64,000 nucleotides of DNA. Source: Sinanaerobacter chloroacetimidivorans. GTDB lineage: Bacteria > Bacillota > Clostridia > Peptostreptococcales > Anaerovoracaceae. The position numbers were made by a program, and so were the translations under genes. The notes beneath the pieces were generated by a model. It was not told where the DNA came from. It saw only the letters and a list, made by a program, of their open reading frames with translations, and searched no databases. Positions 43,688 to 51,650 of this stretch are shown here, one piece after another. The stretch covers positions 335,384 through 399,383 of the forward strand of contig NZ_JAGSND010000002.1 of assembly GCF_018128545.1 (NCBI RefSeq), given 5' to 3'. The first letter of the stretch is position 1; each line of letters opens with the position of its first letter.

Positions 43688-43695
43688 AGAAACAT

Positions 43696-43773
43696 CGGGG
43701 TGTAGCGCAGCTTGGTCAGCGTGCTTGACTGGGGGTCAAGAGGTCGGGAGTTCAAATCTCCCCACTCCGACCA
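43696..43773 (+). tRNA. tRNA-Pro, anticodon GGG
   Basis: Acceptor CGGGGTG pairs with CACTCCG; anticodon stem CTTGA/TCAAG encloses loop CTGGGGG, giving GGG for Pro codon CCC; T-loop TTCAAAT; CCA is encoded (43771-43773). Single gene with own promoter and terminator. Confidence 0.95.
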
Positions 43774-43784
43774 ATTAAAAATAA

Positions 43785-43821
43785 CCTGCAATACGTTGTT
43801 TCAACGGCTTGCAGGTTTTTT
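43785..43821 (+). terminator. Terminator of tRNA-Pro (GGG)
   Basis: CCTGCAA (43785-43791) pairs with TTGCAGG (43809-43815), then TTTTTT. Confidence 0.85.
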
Positions 43822-43973
43822 GTTTATTCAGAGCAGAAATTCCGATTTGGTTATTCCGGGCTATTTCATAAAATTTTCGTATAAAAATTTGCAGGAAGTT
43901 GTCTTTCAGAATAACAGCGCATAAGCGAATATTAGATAACATACTGCAAATACTAAAACGAGGAGGTGATAAA

Positions 43974-44120
43974 ATGAGTAATTCTTATAATAGAGACAAC
44001 TTTGAACGGCTTGGTATAGACAAAAAGGATCGTAATATGGATAAAGTCATGGAATATGCCCTAGGTGAACATGAAACCCATGACAAAGAAACCGATACAA
44101 AAAAACCCCAAAATAAATAA
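43974..44120 (+). CDS. 48-residue hypothetical protein
   Basis: Hydrophilic, begins MSNSYNRDNFERLGIDKKDRN, ends KKPQNK. GAGGAGGTGAT stands just before the ATG at 43974, a strong site, and a terminator follows at 44145-44187, so it is a real monocistronic gene. No family recognised. Confidence 0.6.
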   Translation: MSNSYNRDNFERLGIDKKDRNMDKVMEYALGEHETHDKETDTKKPQNK

Positions 44121-44144
44121 TCGTTGTTGCCCTTGAAGTGACAT

Positions 44145-44187
44145 GTGGAAATAGGAAACGTTGATTCCGTCATTTCCACTTTTTTTA
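44145..44187 (+). terminator. Terminator; its 3' part is part of a 35-bp sequence repeated elsewhere
   Basis: GTGGAAAT (44145-44152) pairs with ATTTCCAC (44172-44179), then TTTTTTT. Bases 44152-44186 recur in inverted orientation at 53933-53967 with one mismatch. Confidence 0.75.
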
Positions 44188-44508
44188 TATTTTCTCTTCA
44201 CTGGAATTCGAGCACGACGGGGTATAGTCCTTTATGGAGCCTTCTGTCATTCTGGACATCCCGTAAAGTTTCTCATTTATCATATCCCAAAAGCAAAAGG
44301 GAAGATGGTCTTGATGCCCTCTGTGAATCGTTACACATTCATAGCAATTACCGTGGTGCGGGCACGCTTCTTTGCAAGGGCAGTGATCAATACCACTTTC
44401 CTTGACCTGTCTTAAAAACTCGAATCTCATTTGGCGTGCTTCTTGTTTAAATCCCTGTGAATCAAGCTCTTGCTGTTTCTTAGCCATTTCGTTGTTATCT
44501 ATTTTCAT
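44185..44508 (-). CDS. Cys/His-rich protein, putative metal-binding
   Basis: 107 residues. N-terminal helix with Lys/Gln, then a cluster HCPCKEACPHHGNCYECVTIHRG and HLPFC that should bind Zn or another metal. Similar clustered proteins are common in clostridia as unnamed proteins; no function is known to me. Start 44508 has no strong ribosome site (GAGGTC region upstream). Convergent with the 48-residue gene. Confidence 0.6.
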   Translation of the reverse strand: MKIDNNEMAKKQQELDSQGFKQEARQMRFEFLRQVKESGIDHCPCKEACPHHGNCYECVTIHRGHQDHLPFCFWDMINEKLYGMSRMTEGSIKDYTPSCSNSSEEKI

Positions 44509-44626
44509 CTATGACCTCCAATAAACACTAATTTAATAACATGGTATCACAGCAAGTTCTTTTCTTCAACAAAAATCCGGGTTCCCCAGTTCTTATAAAC
44601 ATTACGGAAAAGTCATCGTTCGGGAA

Positions 44627-45247
44627 TCAAATACTCAATTCCTTAACAATATCTTGCAGGTAAATCGTTTCGGTTTTATCTTTAAAATGCAAGATAATAA
44701 AATCGTCTTCTGAGAATTTCATAACGTTTCCCTTTTCATCCATATACCCTATTCCCCAAGAAAACTGATTCGGATATTTTCCCCTGTCATCTAAAATACT
44801 GCTGTAACATTCTCGGAAACTTATTTCGGCAGCAGGACCCGTGATTTTTTTATTGCGGATAATCCACGGGGTAAGCACCCTGCCATCTGTCAATTCAAAA
44901 TCAATTGTTAAGGTGCCATTTTGATAGGAGTATTCCACGTTCATATCTTTGGAGTCTGCTTTCCAACCAATTTCGAAGAAATAGAAGTAAACGCCTGTTA
45001 TCAAAATACACACTCCCAGCGTTATCAGCACCGAATAGAAGATCCTTCTGTTCAGTTTTTTAAACGGTTTGATTTTTGCTTTGTCGTACCGTGGATTTTC
45101 TGCCTTAACCTCCGCTTTCATTTGCTCCAAACATTCCTTGCATTGAGAGCAGTCTTTAAGATGTTCTTCGATTTCCATGTTGCTTTCAGAACTGGTCAAG
45201 TCATCAATATAGCTTGGCAGTAAATCCTTGATAATCTCACATTTCAT
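44627..45247 (-). CDS. Anti-sigma factor with zinc-finger (zf-HC2) domain
   Basis: 206 residues. N-terminal ZAS/zf-HC2 motif MKCEIIKDLLPSYID...HLKDCSQCKEC, with the H-x3-C-x2-C core, one membrane helix (about 71-91), and an extracytoplasmic domain of about 110 residues. Binds and inhibits the ECF sigma factor encoded just upstream, whose stop overlaps its start as ATGA. Signal unknown. Confidence 0.87.
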   Translation of the reverse strand: MKCEIIKDLLPSYIDDLTSSESNMEIEEHLKDCSQCKECLEQMKAEVKAENPRYDKAKIKPFKKLNRRIFYSVLITLGVCILITGVYFYFFEIGWKADSKDMNVEYSYQNGTLTIDFELTDGRVLTPWIIRNKKITGPAAEISFRECYSSILDDRGKYPNQFSWGIGYMDEKGNVMKFSEDDFIILHFKDKTETIYLQDIVKELSI

Positions 45248-45726
45248 TCCAATCTTCCTTTCATTATTTTTTGTTTTGCCCGATAAAAAGTGACTCTTGC
45301 CCAGTTTTCATTTTTATTGAAAACTTCACCGATTTCTTTAAAAGAAAATGCTCCTGTAATACGCAAGAGAACGACTTCCTTTGCAGTTTCATCTAGAATA
45401 TGTACTGCTTTAATCAGATGCATTTTTTCTTCTGCCCGGCATAATTTTTCTTCCAGGTTTAATTCATCGGCAGCAATTTTATCATCAAGCGACGACGTTT
45501 CTTTGCGTTTTCTATGATCGATTTCCTGATACCATACATGTTTCGCAATTTGACAGAGCCAGGTTGACACTTTGCAGGTGCCGTCATAGCGCTTTGCCGA
45601 TTTTATTGCACGATAAAAGGTTTCCTGAGTAAGCTCTTCGGCAGTGTTTACGTCATTGCAAAGGCTTATTAAAAATTTGAAAACGATTTTAGCGTAGTCT
45701 TTGTAAATAGCATCTATGTCAAGCAA
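45244..45726 (-). CDS. ECF sigma factor
   Basis: 160 residues. Region 2 (DIDAIYKDYAKIVFKFLISLCNDVNTAEELTQETFYRAIKSAKRYDG), region 4 (HILDETAKEVVLLRITGAFSFKEIGEVFNKNENWARVTFYRAKQKI). TTG start at 45726 with GGGGGTGA seven bases upstream. Forms an operon with its anti-sigma. A candidate autoregulated promoter lies at 45752-45778. Confidence 0.92.
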   Translation of the reverse strand: MLDIDAIYKDYAKIVFKFLISLCNDVNTAEELTQETFYRAIKSAKRYDGTCKVSTWLCQIAKHVWYQEIDHRKRKETSSLDDKIAADELNLEEKLCRAEEKMHLIKAVHILDETAKEVVLLRITGAFSFKEIGEVFNKNENWARVTFYRAKQKIMKGRLE

Positions 45727-45751
45727 GCAATGTCACCCCCTTCACAACATA

Positions 45752-45778
45752 TATCCGAAAAACCATAATTTCGTTACA
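45752..45778 (-). promoter_or_regulatory. Candidate ECF autoregulatory promoter
   Basis: On the minus strand TGTAAC (45773-45778), 15-bp spacer, CGGATA (45752-45757). The AAC-type -35 with a CG-starting -10 resembles ECF promoters; it lies 26 bases before the sigma start. Confidence 0.5.
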
Positions 45779-45811
45779 TGGTAATGATAAAATTATTATA
45801 TTGAAAATTTA

Positions 45812-45840
45812 TGCAAAAGAAAATGCCGGGTCTCCCCGGC
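45812..45840 (-). terminator. Terminator of the nuclease gene
   Basis: GCCGGG (45825-45830) pairs with CCCGGC (45835-45840), GAGA loop, then ATTTTCTTTTG on the minus strand. Confidence 0.75.
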
Positions 45841-45874
45841 TTCAGATATTTTTTTGTCTATTTATCGGGCGCAT

Positions 45875-46588
45875 TTATGGGTTGCATCTCTTACAGGGTT
45901 CATATCCCTGAGTTTCTGCTTCTTCGCCGGTTTGAAAGATTACTTTGTTTTCCTCATTCATTTTCAAAACAGCACTGCAGCTTTCCCGATGATATTTTTT
46001 TGTGCTGCTGTTTCCTATATAAGAGGTTTCTTCTTCCCTATCCCCCTCAGCCGATCCCTGTGATAGGCTGTCATATGCCCAGACACCTTTTTTCTCCGCC
46101 CTGGCTTCCTCCTGAAGTTCAGTAAAGTCCTCGGTATATTTCACATTCGGCGGATAGGTGGCCAGTTTGGCATGGCCCTCTGTCAGCAAGGTCTTATTAA
46201 ACATGGTTCCATCCAGATAAACATAGGCCAGAATTCTCCCGTACCGATCTCTTTCCTGAACATCATACTCTACTTCTACCTGCTGGTCTTCAAGCATGTC
46301 TGCCGTATACTCGGAAGCAACCTTTCCATATGCCACGTTTTTTTCTCCATCAGGATGAACCGACTCCGGAGTATCCACTCCAATAAGCCGCACTCTTTCT
46401 TCCTGACCATCTATATCGATAATGATCGTATCGCCGTCTACGACTCTGACCACATCATAGGGGCCCTGTAATCCATCTTTTTCTTCCGCTGCCACTTGCC
46501 CTGCAGATGTTCCACTGCAACCGGATAATAGGATGGTTAATGCAATAGCAGCAGTCAGCCATTTTACCCTGTTTTTCACCCTCTTCAA
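45875..46588 (-). CDS. Secreted thermonuclease-like lipoprotein
   Basis: About 237 residues from TTG 46588, which has AAAGGAGG upstream. Lipobox LLSGC. Staphylococcal-nuclease domain: VVRVVDGDTIIIDIDGQEERVRLIGVDTPE (catalytic Arg and Asp) and RDRYGRILAYVYLDG. The C-terminal part, YIGNSSTKKYHRESCSAV and EPCKRCNP, is an Ada-like zinc-binding tail found on several secreted Firmicute nucleases. Likely degrades extracellular DNA or RNA. Confidence 0.88.
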   Translation of the reverse strand: MKRVKNRVKWLTAAIALTILLSGCSGTSAGQVAAEEKDGLQGPYDVVRVVDGDTIIIDIDGQEERVRLIGVDTPESVHPDGEKNVAYGKVASEYTADMLEDQQVEVEYDVQERDRYGRILAYVYLDGTMFNKTLLTEGHAKLATYPPNVKYTEDFTELQEEARAEKKGVWAYDSLSQGSAEGDREEETSYIGNSSTKKYHRESCSAVLKMNEENKVIFQTGEEAETQGYEPCKRCNP

Positions 46589-46736
46589 AATTCTGCCTCC
46601 TTTAAATTCCAGCCCTTCCAATTTAAGGGAACTCAGTTCCTTCAGGCTACTATATTTCGTACAAAGATAAACTATACCGTAAAAATCCGGAAATTGCCAA
46701 ATATATTTTTAAAATATAAAAAAAACATATGATATC

Positions 46737-46765
46737 TTTACAATCAGGCTCAATTTGCTTATAAT
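46737..46765 (+). promoter_or_regulatory. Promoter of tRNA-Pro (CGG)
   Basis: TTTACA (46737-46742), 17-bp spacer, TATAAT (46760-46765), the same boxes and spacing as the other tRNA-Pro promoter. Confidence 0.85.
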
Positions 46766-46773
46766 AGAAATAT

Positions 46774-46850
46774 CGGGGTGTGGCTCAGTTCGGTAGAGTG
46801 TTGCGTTCGGGACGCAAAGGCCGCCGGTTCAAATCCGGCCACTCCGACCA
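46774..46850 (+). tRNA. tRNA-Pro, anticodon CGG
   Basis: Acceptor CGGGGTG/CACTCCG identical to the copy at 43696; anticodon stem TTGCG/CGCAA with loop TTCGGGA gives CGG for Pro codon CCG; T-loop TTCAAAT; encoded CCA (46848-46850). Confidence 0.95.
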
Positions 46851-46862
46851 ATAAAGAAGCTG

Positions 46863-46896
46863 AAGAAGTCGTTTAAAGCGACTTCTTTTTATTTTT
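46863..46896 (+). terminator. Terminator of tRNA-Pro (CGG)
   Basis: AAGAAGTCG (46863-46871) pairs with CGACTTCTT (46879-46887), then TTTATTTTT. Confidence 0.85.
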
Positions 46897-46980
46897 CCGG
46901 CCGCGAAATATTTTGCATTGCAAAACCAATTTCAGAACGGATTTCTAATCTAAATCATATTATATGGTGAAAGTATTAGA

Positions 46981-47589
46981 ATGGAGAACCATAAAATGGT
47001 AGATAAAAAACAGGATGAAAGCAATTACATAACCTATGGTCAAATGAATTTAATTAATGATTTTCGAACCCTTTGGGCAGAGCTAACCATCTGGGAAAGA
47101 TCTTATATCGCCAGCATTGCCGCTCAGTTTGGGAACGATATGGCCGTAAGCGACAGACTGCATCGCATTCCATCCGATTTTAAAAGCAAGCTTGAAACCT
47201 TTTATGGAGAAGTGGCTCCGGAACGCTTTGAATTTTTACTGACGAAGCATATCACTTTAATTCAGGAAATGGTAAAAGCCCAGCAAAGAGGCGATATCGA
47301 GGCCATGAATACCGCCATTACCGAACTGTATAAAAACTCAGATGAAATCTCAACCTACCTGGCAATGATGAATCCATACTGGAATGCTGCACAATGGAGA
47401 ATACTGTTGGATCAGTATCTCAGACTAACAATTGATCAAATTGTGGCCTTATTTTCCGGTGATTTTTCCCGTGATATTGAAATCTACGACAGGCTTGCAC
47501 ACCATGCCTTAATACTGGGCGATTATATGGCTGCCGGTGTCATGCAATATTTAATAACAAAGGAAGCACAAAAACGGTCCCCGTATTAA
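46981..47589 (+). CDS. Helical protein of unknown function (copy 1)
   Basis: 202 residues, predicted all-alpha, no signal peptide or long hydrophobic segment. Conserved with its neighbour at 48028: ITYGQMNLINDF, LWAELTIWERSYI, PERFEFLLTKH, NPYWNAAQWRILLDQY, and an end segment LGDYMAAGVMQYL. The family is common in clostridia and often unnamed. The start could be 46996. Tryptophans in a repeated L/T-W pattern may form a small-molecule or lipid site; function unknown. Its end overlaps the convergent DsrE gene by four bases. Confidence 0.7.
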   Translation: MENHKMVDKKQDESNYITYGQMNLINDFRTLWAELTIWERSYIASIAAQFGNDMAVSDRLHRIPSDFKSKLETFYGEVAPERFEFLLTKHITLIQEMVKAQQRGDIEAMNTAITELYKNSDEISTYLAMMNPYWNAAQWRILLDQYLRLTIDQIVALFSGDFSRDIEIYDRLAHHALILGDYMAAGVMQYLITKEAQKRSPY

Positions 47590-47930
47590 ATAGAAATGAC
47601 ACGGTAACTGCTGTCCTGAAGATACTCAGTAAACGGCTCACCCATAAGTTTTACTTCAATCCCCATTTTTTCCAGCTGCTCCGTAAGACCGTATTCGTCA
47701 GCGCAACGTTTACAGGAATACACCTTTACACCTGCTTCCATGATCTGTTTCACCATAACCTGAACTTCCGGATTACTGCATAGCAGTTTATTGGAAGGAC
47801 CCCAGGTAATCAGGTTGCATTCCTTCCACCAATGATTTACATTTGATTTCAGCGTATACATCAGCAGCATATTCAAGGCGATTTCTTCATCCTCTGATGT
47901 CCATAAGATCGTCAGTTTATCAATTTTCAT
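47586..47930 (-). CDS. DsrE/DsrF-like sulfur-relay family protein
   Basis: 114 residues, alpha/beta fold: MKIDKLTILWTSEDEEIALNM, NLITWGPSNKLLCSNPEV, MEAGVKVYSCKRCADEYG. The Cys in VYSCKRCADEYG matches the position of the conserved Cys of DsrE-like sulfur carriers. Ribosome site GGAGGT. Lies between two paralogous helical genes on the opposite strand. A sulfur-handling role is family-based. Confidence 0.75.
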   Translation of the reverse strand: MKIDKLTILWTSEDEEIALNMLLMYTLKSNVNHWWKECNLITWGPSNKLLCSNPEVQVMVKQIMEAGVKVYSCKRCADEYGLTEQLEKMGIEVKLMGEPFTEYLQDSSYRVISI

Positions 47931-48027
47931 AATTGATACCTCCTACTTTTATTTTTTATTATTATACCAGACAGGATAACTTTTGGAAACGAAAGGAAAC
48001 TCCCATTACTAAAATGAGGTGACTGAA

Positions 48028-48642
48028 TTGGAGAAACAAACGAACAGCCTCGAGCACAGAAGAAACCATATTACTTACGGACATATGAATATGATTCATG
48101 ATTTTAAAAAGCTATGGACCGAACTGACCATTTGGCAAAGAACTCTCATAGGAAGCATGGCCGCATCCTTTGGTGACAGAGATTTAATTAACCAGCGTCT
48201 ATATCGTATTACTTCCGAATTCAAAAATAAACTTCAGATGTTTTACGGCAAGGTTTTACCGGAACGACTTGAATTTCTATTAATAAAGCATCTTGTAACC
48301 GCAGAAGGGGTGATTACAGCTCTGAAAGATGGAAATCAGGAAGCTGCTGATCAGGGAATTTCAGATTGGTATAAGAATTGCGACGAGATGGCCCGTTATA
48401 TGTCTCTGATCAACCCTTACTGGAATGAGGCAGAATGGAGAAATCTTCTTCGCCAATATGTCAAAATGACGGTGGAAGAAACCATCGCCCTATTTTCGGG
48501 AGCTTATGAAAAAGATATCGAAATATTTGACAGAATGTCCCATCATTCCTCCATACTTGGTGATTATATGGCAAATGGAGTTATCCAGCAAATAACCGAG
48601 CGACCGAGACAAAGCTGGCACTTTTTAAGAATAGACCGATAA
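48028..48642 (+). CDS. Helical protein of unknown function (copy 2)
   Basis: About 204 residues from TTG 48028 (GAGGTGA site); GTG 48019 is possible but leaves no spacing. Paralogue of the gene at 46981, with ITYGHMNMIHDF, LWTELTIWQRTLI, NPYWNEAEWRNLLRQY, and LGDYMANGVIQQI conserved. The pair arose by duplication, with the DsrE gene now between them on the other strand. Function unknown. Confidence 0.7.
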   Translation: MEKQTNSLEHRRNHITYGHMNMIHDFKKLWTELTIWQRTLIGSMAASFGDRDLINQRLYRITSEFKNKLQMFYGKVLPERLEFLLIKHLVTAEGVITALKDGNQEAADQGISDWYKNCDEMARYMSLINPYWNEAEWRNLLRQYVKMTVEETIALFSGAYEKDIEIFDRMSHHSSILGDYMANGVIQQITERPRQSWHFLRIDR

Positions 48643-48682
48643 AAAACCGCTTGCCTATAGAACAGGCTAAGCGGTTATTTTT
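48641..48682. terminator. Bidirectional terminator
   Basis: AACCGCTT (48645-48652) and GCCT pair with AGGC and AAGCGGTT (48669-48676), T runs on both strands. Confidence 0.8.
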
Positions 48683-48873
48683 TATATTTCCTTTAATTGG
48701 GCTCCGCATAGAGGGCAATAGTTTACTTCCAACTTAATATTTCTAAGAGTCACTTTCTTATTCGGCCTGTATGCGCATAAAATTGAAGAAATAGATTTTG
48801 CATCAAACCCAACATAGACTTCGTTGGGGCTTTTGAACTGACTTTCCAGGCAGCTGCAGGTAAATTGTTTCAT
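48682..48873 (-). CDS. Small Cys-rich protein, zinc-ribbon-like
   Basis: 63 residues. FTCSCLESQFKSP near the start and NYCPLCGAQL near the end provide two CxC/CxxC knuckles for metal binding. GGAGGTC precedes the ATG. No specific family recognised. Confidence 0.6.
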   Translation of the reverse strand: MKQFTCSCLESQFKSPNEVYVGFDAKSISSILCAYRPNKKVTLRNIKLEVNYCPLCGAQLKEI

Positions 48874-48983
48874 CTAACTTGACCTCCCTTTACTATCACT
48901 GGATATTATGGTATGAATTTCTTATGATTATTCCCCTTTTATATGATTATTCCCCTTTTAGGAGAATGTCATGATTTTTATTC

Positions 48984-50096
48984 TTAGGATAAAATGCCGA
49001 GTTTGAACTTCCAGCAAAGAATCCTTACTACAGATTCATTAATACGTTCTTCGCGAATCTCACCTCTCGCGATTGCATCCAATACAGATGGTATTTGAAT
49101 ATCAAAGTCAGAAGCGATGATGAGATCATTTCCTGCTTGAATCGCCAGCACTGCGGATACTTCATCCCCAATGTATTGCTTGATAGCATCCATTTTCAGA
49201 TCGTCAGTCATAATCACACCTTCAAACCCAAGATCTTCTCTTAAAACTTTATGAACTGCCGGTGAAAGGGAAGCAGGCAGCTGTTCATCCATACAAGTGA
49301 CGATATTATGAGAAACCAATATGCTTCCGGCCCCGGCTTCTATCCCTGCCTGAAAAGGGAGAAAGTCACTGTTGAGAAAAGAATCATAGCTCCTATAATC
49401 AATTGCAATTCCCGTGTGTGTATCCGTATTATTTCCATAGCCGGGGAAATGCTTTAAAGTGCACCCGATCTTCTGAGAATTCATCGTTTCCACCACAGTT
49501 TTCACATACATTGCCGTTTCCTCCGCATCCTTCCCAAAGGTTCTCAAATAGATATAATCATCGGGATCCAAAGAAACATCGCAGACCGGAGCCAGATTTA
49601 CGTTAATTCCCAAGCTCGTAAGAAGAGCGGCCTTTTCTTCCGTATCACTGATGATTAAGGGGTAGCCCCCCTCCTGGTACAATGCCTGCGGAGAATAAAA
49701 AGGTACTTTCCTGAATTGAGGATAATTGCTCAATCGGTTTACCTTTCCGCCCTCTTCGTCAATTCCGATCAACATTTTTATTTTGGCTGCATCCTGATAG
49801 CTTTTTATGGTGGATTTCAAGGTCTCTTTTGATTCGTCACGGACATTCTTGTCAAAAAGGATATAGCCCCCGAGATCATATTGCTCTACATCTGAAACAG
49901 CAGTATCCTTTCTGCATCTGACAAAGAACATCTGCCCGACCTTTTCTTTCAAGGTCATCTCTTCCAGCATCATCGCAGCTCGTTCCTCATAAGAGAGGGG
50001 CTGTTCAACAGGGGCATTTTCTGAATTGCTGCTGCCGCACCCCCATAAGACGGCCAGCAATATTAGGATCAGGACTGTAGAGAAATTTTTTTTCAT
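48984..50096 (-). CDS. nagZ: NagZ-like beta-N-acetylhexosaminidase lipoprotein (GH3)
   Basis: 370 residues. Lipobox LWGC (Cys20). GH3 N-terminal barrel with FFVRCRKDTAV, GIDEEGGKVNRL, catalytic loop KHFPGYGNNTDTHTGIAID (His/Asp dyad) and nucleophile Asp in GVIMTDDLKMDAI. Removes N-acetylglucosamine from muropeptides or chitin fragments outside the cell. The usual GH3 C-terminal domain is absent, as in NagZ. An inverted repeat lies upstream at 50154-50196. Confidence 0.87.
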   Translation of the reverse strand: MKKNFSTVLILILLAVLWGCGSSNSENAPVEQPLSYEERAAMMLEEMTLKEKVGQMFFVRCRKDTAVSDVEQYDLGGYILFDKNVRDESKETLKSTIKSYQDAAKIKMLIGIDEEGGKVNRLSNYPQFRKVPFYSPQALYQEGGYPLIISDTEEKAALLTSLGINVNLAPVCDVSLDPDDYIYLRTFGKDAEETAMYVKTVVETMNSQKIGCTLKHFPGYGNNTDTHTGIAIDYRSYDSFLNSDFLPFQAGIEAGAGSILVSHNIVTCMDEQLPASLSPAVHKVLREDLGFEGVIMTDDLKMDAIKQYIGDEVSAVLAIQAGNDLIIASDFDIQIPSVLDAIARGEIREERINESVVRILCWKFKLGILS

Positions 50097-50153
50097 GGCA
50101 ATCTCTCCTATCGAAAGCGTTCATTTATGCTTTTTACCCTATTTTTTTCAGAT

Positions 50154-50196
50154 GACTTGTCAATAATACTATTATTACTAATATTATTGACAAGTC
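50154..50196. repeat. 15-bp perfect inverted repeat with divergent -35 boxes
   Basis: GACTTGTCAATAATA (50154-50168) and TATTATTGACAAGTC (50182-50196) are exact inverses around a 13-base AT loop. Each arm carries a TTGACA/TGTCAA -35-like box, one pointing toward nagZ and one toward the riboswitch. May be an operator or a divergent promoter core. Confidence 0.8.
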
Positions 50197-50216
50197 GCCT
50201 CAAAATATAGTAACAT
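50187..50216 (+). promoter_or_regulatory. Promoter of the manganese riboswitch transcript
   Basis: TTGACA (50187-50192), 18-bp spacer, TAACAT (50211-50216). Expected start about 50223, exactly where the riboswitch P1 helix begins. Confidence 0.6.
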
Positions 50217-50222
50217 ATTGGA

Positions 50223-50357
50223 TGTTAAGAGGGAGTAGTTATTTTTGTAAAGTCAACATACTGGAGAGGGCTGACCGAACCTGGCTTTGCAACCGTGAAC
50301 CGGCAACGAGACTTTTAGCATAATCCGTTATTTGGGGTTATGTTGAAGGTTTTTTTT
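50223..50357 (+). promoter_or_regulatory. yybP-ykoY manganese riboswitch with terminator
   Basis: P1: TGTTAAGAG (50223-50231) pairs with CTTTTAGCA (50312-50320). Conserved GGGAGTAG follows the 5' arm, with ACGAGACTTTT before the 3' arm, as in the yybP-ykoY class. CTTTTAGCATAATCC (50312-50326) also pairs with GGGTTATGTTGAAGG (50335-50349), followed by eight T; so P1 and the terminator exclude each other. Mn2+ should favour P1 and turn the exporter on. Confidence 0.9.
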
Positions 50358-50404
50358 ATTGGCCTCTTCATGACCCAATCAGTAAAATGAAAGGTTGGAA
50401 AAAC

Positions 50405-51100
50405 ATGTATTCAACTCTAATCGCATTTCTTTTTTCCGTAGGAGCCGTAACACTTGCTGAAATGGGGGACAAAACCCAGCTGCTGGCAATGGCTTTTGCC
50501 GCGAAATATAAAGCTTCAAAAGTTCTTTTAGGAGTATTTCTCGCGACCGTGCTCAATCACGCAATGGCAGTGGCCTTAGGAAACTTTATCACCAGATTTG
50601 AGTCCCTTGAAATCTGGATCCAAAGCATTGCGGCATTATCTTTTATTTTCTTCGGTCTTTGGACAATCCGCGGCGATAAGCTGGAAGGAGAAGAAAACAG
50701 ACAGACCCGGTTTGGTGCTGTTATGACGGTTGCCATCGCCTTTTTTATTGCGGAGCTCGGGGACAAGACACAGCTTGCCACCATCGCTCTTGCAGCCAAA
50801 TTCCCCGCTGAACCCATTGGTATTCTGATGGGTACCACCACTGGCATGCTAATTGCTGATTCCATAGGGATCGTTGCTGGTGTGGTAATGTGCAGGAAAA
50901 TTCCCGAAAAGACAATAAAGCTGGTCTCGGCAGGGGTCTTTATCTTATTTGGATTTATCGGTTTTTATCAGGTTGCTGTCAATGATTTAAAGCTTAATTT
51001 TTCAATTACGGCAGGTGTATTGCTGTTTTTACTGCTTCTGACCGCCTTAACCGCCTTCTATTTTCTAAAGAGAAATGTCTGTCCAAAGGAAGAACGGTAA
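50405..51100 (+). CDS. UPF0016/TMEM165-family Mn2+ exporter
   Basis: 231 residues with about six helices. The two family signature motifs E-x-G-D-K-T are present: LAEMGDKTQLLAMAFAAKY near the N-terminus and IAELGDKTQLATIALAAKF in the second half, an internal duplication. Bacterial relatives export manganese (MneA/MneP-like). Start ATG 50405 has AAGG upstream. The preceding Mn riboswitch supports the function. Confidence 0.9.
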   Translation: MYSTLIAFLFSVGAVTLAEMGDKTQLLAMAFAAKYKASKVLLGVFLATVLNHAMAVALGNFITRFESLEIWIQSIAALSFIFFGLWTIRGDKLEGEENRQTRFGAVMTVAIAFFIAELGDKTQLATIALAAKFPAEPIGILMGTTTGMLIADSIGIVAGVVMCRKIPEKTIKLVSAGVFILFGFIGFYQVAVNDLKLNFSITAGVLLFLLLLTALTAFYFLKRNVCPKEER

Positions 51101-51108
51101 AATTTGGT

Positions 51109-51141
51109 AAAAAAATACCCTTTTCCCAAGGGTATTTTTTA
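51109..51141. terminator. Bidirectional terminator
   Basis: AATACCCTT (51114-51122) pairs with AAGGGTATT (51128-51136), with A/T runs on both sides. Confidence 0.8.
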
Positions 51142-51152
51142 TCTCATGTATT

Positions 51153-51548
51153 CTATTTGCTTTTCTTGGTTATAAAGAAGATTCCCAATCCGATCAATAA
51201 GGCTGCCAGGAAAATTTCTTCGGGGATCCATGGAATAAAATTTTTCAGAAGTACGATTCCGCCTAAAATAATCAGAATGATTCCCAACGCAGGCATCCCG
51301 CTGCTATGTCTTGCCGGTTCAGTTTCTTCCGAATTGTAATAGGTGTCGCCAGAAGACCGATTGCTGTTTTTTTCGGGAATGATAATAGCCGCAATAATGT
51401 AGGCAATCAGGCCTGCTCCGGCCATAAGCGTGAATACTACCCAGATCAGACGAATAATAACGGAATCCACACCAAAATACTCACCGATCCCGCCGCATAC
51501 TCCTGCAAATACCTTATCATTAGATGATTTGTACAGTTTTCTTTCCAT
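51153..51548 (-). CDS. PspC-domain membrane protein
   Basis: 131 residues from ATG 51548. N-terminal PspC domain KLYKSSNDKVFAGVCGGIGEYFGVDSVIIRLIWVV with a helix to about 60, an acidic linker, then two hydrophobic segments near the C-terminus ending in FFITKKSK. PspC proteins respond to envelope stress. Monocistronic, with a terminator after it. Confidence 0.85.
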   Translation of the reverse strand: MERKLYKSSNDKVFAGVCGGIGEYFGVDSVIIRLIWVVFTLMAGAGLIAYIIAAIIIPEKNSNRSSGDTYYNSEETEPARHSSGMPALGIILIILGGIVLLKNFIPWIPEEIFLAALLIGLGIFFITKKSK

Positions 51549-51650
51549 ATCTTTCATTCCTATCTTTTATCATACATTCAACAGAAGAAAATTCTGTCGT
51601 TATAAATTCTTTTATTTACATTGAATATAATATTACCATATTTTTCTCTG

